Below are positions 20,700-30,600 of a DNA stretch of 64,000 nucleotides, piece by piece (position 1 is the first letter of the stretch; each line of letters opens with the position of its first letter). A model generated the notes under the pieces. That model worked only from the letters and a program-made list of their open reading frames with translations. It had not been told where the DNA came from and did not search any database. The DNA is taken from the NCBI GenBank assembly GCA_024742755.1, contig JANSXW010000012.1, forward strand, positions 1 through 64,000. The letters are read 5' to 3'. Made by a program: the position numbers and the translations under genes. Source of the stretch: a bacterium (GTDB lineage: Bacteria > Bacteroidota > Bacteroidia > Chitinophagales > Saprospiraceae).

Positions 20700-21440
20700 T
20701 TACAGGTTTAATTTTACGCCTGTGGTTTCTTCCAGCAGTAAATAAGTGGTTACAAATTCAATTTTTCGGGTTTCCAGTGCTTCCAGCGCATTGATCAGCA
20801 TATCCTGTACGCGGGTATAGTCTCCCACGGTGATCAGCCCATCGGTAAACTCCCGCTCGGTGCGTTTCGCTTGTAAGCTGATGGTTTGCAGCCGGTTGTT
20901 GGAGATCAGCATGAGCCGGTGGGCCTGTACGACGGCCTGGTACTGCGCGATAACAAGTTTGCGCAGCTCGATAGTCTGAAACTGCCGCCGGTAGCGGACC
21001 TGCTCCTGTTCTATCTTGGTGGCCTGAATCGCGTTGCTCCGGTTGATGGGGGTGAACAGGGGCATTTTGAAAAAAGCGCCAACGGTGTACCGGTTTTGAG
21101 AGGAGGTGGTCGTGGCCACCCCTACCGGTGCATCCGGGTTGACGGTGAGGGCATCGAACTGCCCGTAGCTCCAGCCCAGGTTGACCCCAAGGTGCCGCAT
21201 CCAGTCGCGCCGCTGCGACTGCTCTTCCAGTTTGGCCAGGACCAGGTTGGCATCCTGCTCCTTAAGCAGGGGGGAATACTGCTCTGCGGCCTGCAGTAGC
21301 GTGTCAAGGGGAGGGAGCCGCTCAGTGATGTCGTTACTGGCCAGGCTTCGCTCAATAAAGGCTTGCTGACTTTGGGCAAGCAAGGCCGCCGGCCATGTTA
21401 AACAGGCAATAAAAAAGAGTATTGCAGGGAGTCGGATCAT
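20700..21440 (-). CDS. Short TolC-like outer membrane protein (about half length)
   Basis: Signal peptide; LDTLLQAAEQYSPLLKEQDANLVLAKLEEQSQRRDWM and GLITVGDYTRVQDMLINALEALETRKIEFVTTYLLLEETTG; start taken at the ATG overlapping the upstream gene. Confidence 0.7.
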   Translation of the reverse strand: MIRLPAILFFIACLTWPAALLAQSQQAFIERSLASNDITERLPPLDTLLQAAEQYSPLLKEQDANLVLAKLEEQSQRRDWMRHLGVNLGWSYGQFDALTVNPDAPVGVATTTSSQNRYTVGAFFKMPLFTPINRSNAIQATKIEQEQVRYRRQFQTIELRKLVIAQYQAVVQAHRLMLISNNRLQTISLQAKRTEREFTDGLITVGDYTRVQDMLINALEALETRKIEFVTTYLLLEETTGVKLNL

Positions 21441-22624
21441 ACATTTTCTTTTTGAAACACAGCAGGTACCGTACGGAGGATAATCCACATGTCCTTCCAA
21501 AACGCATACTTGCTGTTGGCAATTTCCACGTATTTGTTGTCCAGTTCCTTTCGTTCTTCCGGGGACATTTTTGAAGTACGGCCCCTGGCTTCCACCTGCC
21601 AGAGCCCCGTAATGCCTGCCGGGCCGTTAAAGCGTTTGATCCAGTCGTCTGTGGTCAGGAGCTCGGCTTCGTAAAGGGGCAGGGGGCGGTTGCCAACGAT
21701 GGACATATCGCCTTTCAGTACATTGATCAGTTGCGGGAGCTCGTCAATGCTCAGCTTGCGGATGATGTGCCCCACTTTGGTAATCCTGGGGTCATTATCA
21801 AACTTAACAAAGGCGCGGGCCTGCTCCTGTTTTTTACTCCGCAGATGGGCTTGCTCATCCACGCTTATATCATCTCCGTAAAGGGTAGCGCCTCCTGTGG
21901 CTGCAAGCTGTTGCTCCTGTGGCTCAGCGATCACTCCTTCCTCCTCCTCCTCTTCGCTGTTGTATTGGTTGAGGTGCTGGAATTCCTTCAGGCGTTTGTC
22001 TGCATCGGGGTACATGGACCGCAGCTTCAGGAAGTTGAAAATTTTGTAGCCGGTGCCTACCCGCTTGGAGATGTAATACACCTTCCCTTTGGACTCCAGC
22101 CGGATGGCCAGGATGGTAATCAAAAGCAGGGGAGAAAGGACGATCAGCGCAGTCAGGGCTACAAAAATATCGAAGGACCGTTTGAGGAAGCCAATTTTGT
22201 ACTCTTCCAGTTGGGAACTGGCGGCCGGCTGCCCTGAAGTTGCTGAGCCCATGACCTGCTTAAGTTGGGCAAGCCGCCGTAGCCGGCCGAGCAACTGTTC
22301 GGGGTTAACGGGTTTGGGATAGAAGTCATCAACTTTAGCATCCATGGCTTCTTTGATGAGCTCCCCGGACCGCTCCGGGGCAACCACAATGTAAGGGGTT
22401 TTGCGTTGCGGGTCGAAGTTCTGGACAAAGTACTTGTAATACCCCGGCCCGGTACGCCCGGGCAGTTGGTACTCGGCTATAATGCCGTCAAGGGGCGGGC
22501 GGCTTTGCAGCCATGCACTGGCCCGGAGCGGGTTGGGTTCCTGATGAATTTCAAGCCCGGCTTCCTGCCGGAGCATCGACTCAGTAAGTTGAAGGTCATC
22601 GCCTATGTAAAGGAGGTGCATCAT
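21437..22624 (-). CDS. Receiver-like domain fused to initiating polyprenyl-phosphate sugar transferase
   Basis: N-terminal receiver-like fold; KRSFDIFVALTALIVLSPLLLITILAIRLESKGKVYYISKRVG, IRKLSIDELPQLINVLKGDMSIVGNRPLPLYE, PAGITGLWQV. Confidence 0.93.
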   Translation of the reverse strand: MMHLLYIGDDLQLTESMLRQEAGLEIHQEPNPLRASAWLQSRPPLDGIIAEYQLPGRTGPGYYKYFVQNFDPQRKTPYIVVAPERSGELIKEAMDAKVDDFYPKPVNPEQLLGRLRRLAQLKQVMGSATSGQPAASSQLEEYKIGFLKRSFDIFVALTALIVLSPLLLITILAIRLESKGKVYYISKRVGTGYKIFNFLKLRSMYPDADKRLKEFQHLNQYNSEEEEEEGVIAEPQEQQLAATGGATLYGDDISVDEQAHLRSKKQEQARAFVKFDNDPRITKVGHIIRKLSIDELPQLINVLKGDMSIVGNRPLPLYEAELLTTDDWIKRFNGPAGITGLWQVEARGRTSKMSPEERKELDNKYVEIANSKYAFWKDMWIILRTVPAVFQKENV

Positions 22625-22671
22625 TTTTCATTTGGGTTACTAAAGTGTCAGGTATCATCCGGGCTTTGTTG

Positions 22672-23034
22672 CTATTTGAGTGCCTTCTCGATTCGGATCA
22701 GCAACTCTTCCGGGTTGAAGGGCTTCATCATATAATCATCTGCGCCCAGTTTGAGGCACTTGATGCGGTCTTCCGAGCTGTCCAGGCTGCTGAGGATGAT
22801 AATAGGAATATCGGAGAAAAAGCCGCTTTCCCGTACGGCTTTGATCAGCTCAAAGCCTGACATTTGGGGCATTTCAAGGTCGGAGATGATAAGGTCAGGC
22901 AGGTTGCCATCCTGCAGGTAGGCCATGGCTTCCACGCCATTGGACCTGGACTCCACGTCATAGCTTTGCTTAAGTAATTGTACGATGAGGTCGCTGATTG
23001 ATGATTTATCATCCACCACAAGGATTTTTTTCAT
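22672..23034 (-). CDS. Stand-alone response regulator receiver domain
   Basis: KKILVVDDKSS, DLIISDLEMPQMSG, IIILSSLD, GADDYMMKPFNPEEL; catalytic residues intact. Confidence 0.94.
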   Translation of the reverse strand: MKKILVVDDKSSISDLIVQLLKQSYDVESRSNGVEAMAYLQDGNLPDLIISDLEMPQMSGFELIKAVRESGFFSDIPIIILSSLDSSEDRIKCLKLGADDYMMKPFNPEELLIRIEKALK

Positions 23035-23204
23035 GGTATTCCGAAAGTTGGTAGTTGGTTAAATGAATAAAAGGTTCTCTTTTATGCCTTGTCCTTGCAA
23101 GGAAAGGCTCAACAAACGGTCTGGGAGAAAAAAATTAGTGGATTGTTTATCGTAATAAGCCTGTGAAAACTGAAAATAACATCTCGCACCAGATAAAACG
23201 GGCT

Positions 23205-23314
23205 GCTACAGGGCGTTGCCGGAAGCGCGAGTGACCGCACCGAAAGGCAGGTGCCTGGGCTGTAGCGAATTAGGTGGAGGCTAATGGATTGTAAGTTTAT
23301 TTAGGCTTACCTCC
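23205..23314 (-). promoter_or_regulatory. Candidate structured leader RNA upstream of the EPS operon
   Basis: GCTACAG (23205-23211)/CTGTAGC (23260-23266) enclosing GCACC/GGTGC; GGAGG (23276-23280)/CCTCC (23310-23314) enclosing TAAG/CTTA; about 170-280 nt upstream of the minus-strand start at 23034. Confidence 0.35.
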
Positions 23315-23708
23315 GGGCAAGTGTTGTTTTTGTGTTTTGAATGCTCTGAAAAAACGAGAATTCCAAGATTTAAAGATAGCGATAAATCCTAATAAACCCC
23401 TTTTCAGGTGTCACAAATTTAGGAAAATTCAAAAAAAAGGCAGGTAAAGTCTGATTAAGCGGATCAAAGTATCACAAAATAAAGTATATTTACTGATATT
23501 AATGTGTTCTGTGCTCAGCAATCAGTGCAATTCTCACTGCCTGTGCCGGTCAGGTAAAAGTCAGATGGATTCATTCTGCTTTTGCCCTTGCAGGAACAAT
23601 TCCCGGGCGGCTTTTCCCAAACCGGCCCCGCTTTGTAACAGACCAACCTGCCGGCTCTTCCCAAAAACTTATTGGCAAACGGACCCAAACCCGATACCCG
23701 AATTGGTG

Positions 23709-23945
23709 TATACGCAACACGAAGTGGTCACCGACGATAAATGTCGGGTTGACGATCCAGACATTCATCGTCTGGGATCTTGGATTTGCGACATCGGCCC
23801 ATGACGAAGCATAGCTTGTCAGGGCAGGCGCAAGCCACTTACCAGCGTAAATGCTGACCTGTCTGCCGAAGTATCGATACGAAGGCAGGCATTAAGTGGG
23901 TTTGCTGCTCCGATCTTTATCGGAGACCACTTAATCGTCAGTATA
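23709..23945 (+). repeat. Dispersed TIR-bearing hairpin element, copy A
   Basis: 23785-23945 is the reverse complement of 50020-50180 with three mismatches by eye; homology extends to 23709 apart from a 57-nt extra block. Ends carry related inverted motifs AAGTGGTCaCCGA.../AAGTGGTCtCCGA... Confidence 0.8.
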
Positions 23946-23964
23946 ATTTGGGGCAAAATGAATA

Positions 23965-24169
23965 AATCTCACTTCGGTAAGAAGCGAAACCTGCCTCAAA
24001 CAGGTCTGAAGTGAAGGAGAAAGTGTAGCGAAGCAAGCCTGGCCGGGGAAGCGTGCGCCAGAGTGTTTGAAAGGCAACCGCCTCACTAAGCTCCTGAAGA
24101 AACGGTTTTTGGTGAACAATTTCACCTTCGCCGGGCAGCCCAATAGAGCTTGGGTTTGCCCGGTTTTTA
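23965..24169 (+). ncRNA. Candidate ncRNA ending in an intrinsic terminator
   Basis: Nested CACTTC(ACCTG/CAGGT)GAAGTG, then CTGGC/GCCAG, AGGC/GCCT and GGTGAA/TTCACC stems, then a terminator; no supported ORF upstream on + strand. Confidence 0.4.
24131..24169 (+). terminator. Strong intrinsic terminator
   Basis: CCGGGCA g CCCAA tagagc TTGGG tt TGCCCGG TTTTT. Confidence 0.75.
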
Positions 24170-24688
24170 TCTAAGTTTTTGATATTCAATAAAAAACAAT
24201 GTGAATAGATCTTCGATGAATGCACAACAGACTGCACATTTAGGCTGTCAAAAGTGGCAGGGTTTTAAATATTTGCCTATTTTTGTGACAACTAAACCGG
24301 TAAGTCCTGTGCCGGTTCCGTAACCTACAATCGGATAGAATACCCCCCTGCACAAAGCAGGATATTCTCATTCAAACAAAACTTTAGCTGTGAGCTCCGG
24401 TTCACACCTAACCCCCTTTACAAATCTCAATTAAGTTTCCAGTGGGTGGTTATCGCAGTGCGATGAGCAATTATTTTTTTATGTACTCCTTTGCTCAAAT
24501 TTGCGTCTCAAAAAAAATTGGCGCAGATTTTGATGTAAAGACTTGTACAAGCACTGTGACTATGCACATGGATGTAGCCAAATGCACCTTCACGGCGCTG
24601 AGTAACTGCTTTCGCGACATCTAAGCCCGGACAAGGTGGTTGAATGCTTCAGCCAGCTTCATTATCAGAGTATTCAAATTTTAATCAC

Positions 24689-27600
24689 ATGAGACATAGC
24701 TACACCAACTTCAATGTAGTGAATCGATTAACCAACGTTACGAACTCCAAGGTCCTGCTGTTGCTACTGAGTTCCTTCCTTTCTTTTTCCGCTCTGGCCC
24801 AAAACCAGTGTGACCTTTCAATCGACGAAGTTGAAGTAGACTGCTCGTTTCAGGACGGGGGCAGTACTTTTGACGTGACGGTGCTTTTCTCCTGGGAGGG
24901 CGTCAGTGCCAGCGAATTGGAAATTACCGTAGCTGGCCAGGCTCAAACGTATGCCATTAACGCAAGCAGTGGCAGCGGTGAGCTTACCGGGTTCACACTG
25001 TCTGCCCCCGGTGCCGGTTACCCGGTACTGCTGAAGGCAGGCACTGATTGTCAGGTGCTTGATGAAGCAGAGGCGATTGCCTGTACGCCGCCCTGTACCG
25101 GCGAACCGGATGAAATCGGTGGCCTGGTGTGGGAAGATCTGGACTACAACGGCGCTTTCGGTGCCGAGCCGGGCCTGCCTAACGTCAAAGTAGAAGCCTA
25201 CGATTGTAATGGTGAACTGGCAGGCACTGCCTTTTCCAATGCGGACGGGGTTTGGGCGATTCCTAATCTGAATACAGAGGAGGATTACCGCATTGAGTTC
25301 ACTGCTCAGAACCTTCAGGGAGTCGGTTTCTCAATGACCGGAGAAGATAATGTCTCGGATGTGCGCTTTGCCCAACCCGGGGACTGCACCATTTTGGCAG
25401 GTTTTACCCCGCAGGTTATCGAAGAGGATTGTGAAAATCCGGAAAATTACGGCAATACATGCATCGAAAACTTTAATATTCTGGACTGGGCAGACTATGC
25501 CGATGGGGCAAATCCTTTCCCGCTGCCGCCTTACTCCAAAATCATAGGCGGAGATGAAATATCCTGTGCAGTCGCTTCGGCAGATGGCACCCCCTACACG
25601 CATCGGGTTATTCATGAAATGCTGGGTGGGGAGGAAGTCTTTTACTCCCTGGAAATGGATGCTGACAGCCATGATGGCAATGACCCCAGAGATGTAGGCG
25701 TTGTCTTTTCCTTCGACCGCCCCGTACAGCGCCTGGTGTTTCAGGTGTTGGATATTGATATCACTGGTAATGCCATTGACCGGGTCGCGATTCAGGGGTC
25801 CCTGTCTGGCGTCCCCGTTGCTATGGATATGGACGACACCTTCGTAGGTGTTCATGTCAATCAGCTTGGCGATGGCATTTTCGAGGGTACAACCACCGTG
25901 AATGATGCCTCGACCTCAGGCAACGTTACCGTACACTTCACTGATCCTGTTGATCAGGTGGCGATTAACTTCTCTGCGATGGGGGCTGCTGTGGATAACC
26001 CGGGGCGGCAAATGATCGGACTGGGCAAAATACAGTGGTGCGAAGACCCTGTGCCCATTGAGCCGCAGTGTGCCCGTATTATGGACTGGCATCAGTTCGG
26101 GGATAACAACGCCAACCCGATGCCTTACACGATCGGAGGGTCTATACTGGATGTTGTCAGCGAAGACCCTGCAGGTGTGGCGACCCCGGCCGGATTTATG
26201 GTGGACAGTGACCTGTCCCCGTTGGGAGGCACCCGCGGGTTCTGGGCACTGGGGATGGATGCCGAAGCTGCCGGACAGTATGTACAGAGCAGTTTTACAT
26301 TCGGTATTCCGGTAGATGATTTGAGCTTTTCTGTACTGGGCATTGACCAATTGGAAGGAGCTTATCAGGATAAGGTAAGTGTTCATGGCTTCCTGCATGG
26401 CGCAGAGGTGCCACTTTCTCTAAACGATATCACGCCATATTCCGGCATGTACAATAATCAGGTCGCCCTGTTGAACGCCAACGAATATGAGTCACAGGGC
26501 ATGATGCTGAGCGCATCGGACCCTAGTGGCAACCTATGGGTACATTTTGCAGAGAAAGTAGACTCTGTGGTCGTTCGCCTGGAAACAGGGGTACAAAGCC
26601 CACAGAACCCTGCCCCTCAGATGGTAGGCGTGAGCGACTTTATGTTCTGCATTTGCCGACCGGCACCCATTCAGCTTGGCGATTATGTCTGGGCTGATAA
26701 GAATGCCAATGGCGTGCAGGATGCCTGCGAAGTGCCCGTCAAAGCTATGCCAATCAGCCTGTATGATGGCAGTGGCACCCTGCTGGCCACCACCACTTCC
26801 GGTGCGGATGGGCATTATCATTTCACAAAGCATGGTACACAGGGCGAAAACTGGTTGCTGGAAACGCAGGTCCTGCCTCAAACCCAGTACTACATCGTAT
26901 TCGGAAGTGATGCCAACAATCCGGAGAACCAGTTTGTCGTAGCCAGCGGGAAAACCTACGCAGCAACAGGCAAGCTGGGCGGTTCTTCCTTGCATGATTC
27001 CAATCCAGACCCGGAAGCTTTATCTGACAATATGCCAGGAAACATACCCGATGGGCTGCCCTATATCGCGTACTCCACAGGCGAAGCCGGCATCATGAAT
27101 GCTTCACTGGACGCAGGCTTCCAGGAAGTGCTCTTTGACTTGTCTTTGAAGAAAGAACTGGATACCGTGCTGACGCCCCCTCCATTCACGCCGGGGCAGT
27201 TGGTAAAATATAACATTACGGTTTACAACGAAGGCATGCTTAGCACGACCTTCCTCAGGGTCGTTGACTATGCGCCCGCCGGGCTGAATATGGAGGATGG
27301 AGGACAATATCATGTGTCTGGAAACCTTTTTGAGCTGCCACAACTTGCACCCGGAGACTCACTGACCATGAGCGTCACTTATCGCATTGATAATGCCTTT
27401 ACCGGAACAACCATTGTCAACGCTGCCGAGATTGCTCAGGTCAACAACGCCATGAATTATACCGATGCAGACTCTACACCTGACTTTATCAACGGCAATG
27501 ACAACAACGAGGATGACTACAGTACCGCAGAAATCACCGTAAATCCGGCATTGATTTTTGACCTCAGTCTGAACAAAAGAGTAGTGGGTAACGGTCCTTT

Positions 27601-30600
27601 CGAGCCCGGCCAGGATGTAACTTTTGAAATCACAGTAAAGAATGAGGGTATTCTTCTGGCAGAAAATGTGGTCGTGCAGGACTACGTTCCCAATGGGCTT
27701 ATCCTGAATGATACCGACTGGGAAATGGATAACGGCCTGGCCGTCCTGAAAGACGAAATAGAGGAAATAGAGCCCGGACAATCGGCAACAGTGCAGGTCA
27801 CGTTTACCATTGCCCCGTTCTTCACCGGCAATTCTATCGTGAATTCAGCAGAAGTACTGAGTTTTTACAACTTTCCCTGGACCGATGATCAGGATTCCAC
27901 TCCGGATAATAACAACCCGGAAGAGGATGATCAGGACGAAGTGCTGCTTGTCGTGCAGCCCTCGTTTGACCTTGCGCTCCATAAGAATGTAATCAGCTAT
28001 GGCCCCTACGAGCCCGGTGATCTGGTAACTTTTGAATTTGAGGTGGCCAATCAGGGCTCCATTATGGCGACGAGCGTCCAAATCAACGAGCAGGTCCCCA
28101 ATGGCCTGACACTGGAAGATTCGGATTGGGAAATGGTGACGCCGACACGTGCCAATCTGGTTGCCCCCATCCCGCTTGTAATGCCGGGCGCTACAGAAAC
28201 CGTAGAGGTGACCTTCCGGATTAATAACAACTTCAGCGGCGTAAGCATCATCAACTACGGTGAAATTGCCTCCTATGACGACATGAACGTCTATCCTGAT
28301 GGCGATTCCACACCCGCAAATGGCAGTACGCAGGAAGACGATGATGATACGGCGGTCGTTCCTGTGGAACAGCCCATGCCGGTATTCGACCTTTCTCTGA
28401 CCAAGCAAATCAATGAGGAAGTAAACCCGGGGCCATTCCTGCCGGGACAGACCGTAGCCTTTGATATTACGGTTACGAATGAGGGCAACCTGACCGCTTC
28501 TGGCGTTCAGATTATCGATTATGTGCCCAACTTCCTGACCGTGACCAGCAATACCTGGGCCCCAATGATGAACTCAGCTATGCTGGCACAGCCTATCCCA
28601 ACGATTGCACCGGGGCAATCCGTGACCCGAACGATCACCTTTATGATAGATGCGGAAGCACCGGAAGGCGCCATTATCAATAATGCTGAAATCGCTGCTG
28701 CCTCTAATGTCATGGGCATGGGAGATACAGATTCCACTCCATTCAATGGAATAGGCAACGGCGAAGACGACACTGACAGTGCTGCATTGGAAGTTGGCGG
28801 AGAAGCGGAAAACTTCGACCTCGAACTTGACAAATCTGTCAACGCCTCCTTAACGCCCGGCCCTTATGAGCCTGGCGATCAGGTGACGTTCACCATTACC
28901 CTGGACAATACCGGTTCTCTGGAAGCAACAGGCGTACAGATTAGAGATACCTATCCATCGAGCCTGGTGCCAAACGATGCCAACTGGACGTTCAACAACG
29001 GCATTGCTACGCTGAACAATCCGATTTCGAGCATTCCGGTAGACGGCAGCGTTAGCGTGAATATCACCTTTACTATCGGTGACTACTTCACAGGGACCTC
29101 CATCAATAATATCGCAGAGATACAAAGTGCGTCCAATGCTTCACAGTTACCGGATGATGACTCCACACCTAATAACGGCATCAGTGCAGAAGACGATCAG
29201 GATAACGCCCTGATTACAGTAGTTCAGAACTACGATCTGGCGCTGACTAAAACAGTAGTGACCGCAGGGCCTTATGAAGCCGGACAGTATGTAACCTATA
29301 ACCTTAATGTAATCAACCAGGGGAATATCACGGGTACGGATATCCAGCTGTATGACTACTATCCGTTCAACCACATGACGCTGGCGGATAATGACTGGGA
29401 GCCAGTACAGGGCAATATCCTGCGCCTGAAAACGCCCATCGCCAGCCTGGCACCGGGCGCTTCGGTCTCCGTACCTATTACTTTCCAGATTGATGCCCAC
29501 GTAGACTGCGGCGAGGTGCTCACCAACTGTGCGGAAATTGCCGGTGACAGTACCCCGCAGCCTGATGTGGACTCTCACCCTGCGGATGGCAGCCACGATC
29601 AGGATGACGATGACGCAGTGGATATCACCGTCAGCTGTTTGCAAAACTTTGACCTGGCTCTGGAGAAAACAGTCCTGGGCAGCAGCAACCTGTCGCCGGG
29701 ATCGCCGGTAACATTCCGTATCGAAATTACGAACGAAGGCGACCTGACCGCTCAGAATATCGAAGTCGTGGACTACGTTCCTCAGGGGCTGGTGGTCATC
29801 GACCCGGACTGGACCAACAACGGCGGCGTTGCGGCCCTCAATAATAACATTTCCAGCCTTGCCCCCGGTGCTTCGGTAACGGTGGACATTGATATGGCGA
29901 TTATTGCTTCATTTACGGGTGCGACGATCACCAACTATGCGGAGATTGCCGGTGCCACCAATAATGCCGGTGCACAGGACGCTGACTCCACCCCCGGCAA
30001 CGGTGCCAATGCGCCCAACGAAGACGATTACGATGGCGCGGTCATCAGCCTGCAGCAACAGACCTTTGACCTGGCGCTCAGCAAATCCCTGAACAGTAGT
30101 GCAACCCCTGGCCCGTTTGAGCCGGGTGACGCCGTTACCTTCAATATCTCTGTGACCAATCAGGGCAGCATTACCGCTCAGAACATTCAGTTGCGGGAGT
30201 ACATCCCAGCCGGGCTTACCCTTATTGACCCGGACTGGACCGCAGTGGGCTCAGTGGCAGAGCTGAATGTGCCTGTTGCCAGCATTGCGCCGGGCGCGAC
30301 CACCACACTAAGCGTGGATTTCCAAATCAATAACTCCTTTGCAGGTACTTCGCTGACCAACTTTGCGGAAGTGGGCAGTGCCTTCAATACCCTGGGCATT
30401 GATGATCAGGATTCCACACCGGGTAATGGCAGCATGGGAAGCAATGAGGACGATTACGATGGCGCGACCATCTCCGTCCTGCAGCAGAACTTCGACCTGG
30501 CCCTTTCCAAGTCGGTAAATACCAGCCTGACCCCTGGCCCGTTCATGCCCGGCAGCCCGGTTACCTTCACGATTACCGTGACCAATCAGGGCAGCATGAC

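Noticed and set aside
23571-23768. 65-aa minus-strand ORF over repeat copy A
   Set aside because: Overlaps the hairpin-rich repeat, is interrupted relative to copy B and shows no protein features.
23938-24237. 99-aa and 70-aa minus-strand ORFs over the ncRNA candidate
   Set aside because: Low-complexity translation without domains; the paired stems and terminator explain the region better, although a decayed gene cannot be excluded.
24278-24285. TATTTTTG as a -7 box for the giant gene
   Set aside because: Matches TAnnTTTG but lacks a correctly spaced -33 element and sits about 400 nt upstream of the ATG.
24542-24551. Perfect palindrome CTTGTACAAG upstream of the giant gene
   Set aside because: Only 10 bp and isolated; expected by chance in 64 kb, no supporting promoter geometry.
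24442-24624. 60-aa + strand ORF upstream of the giant gene
   Set aside because: No ribosome-binding context or homology cue; probably part of the 5' UTR.
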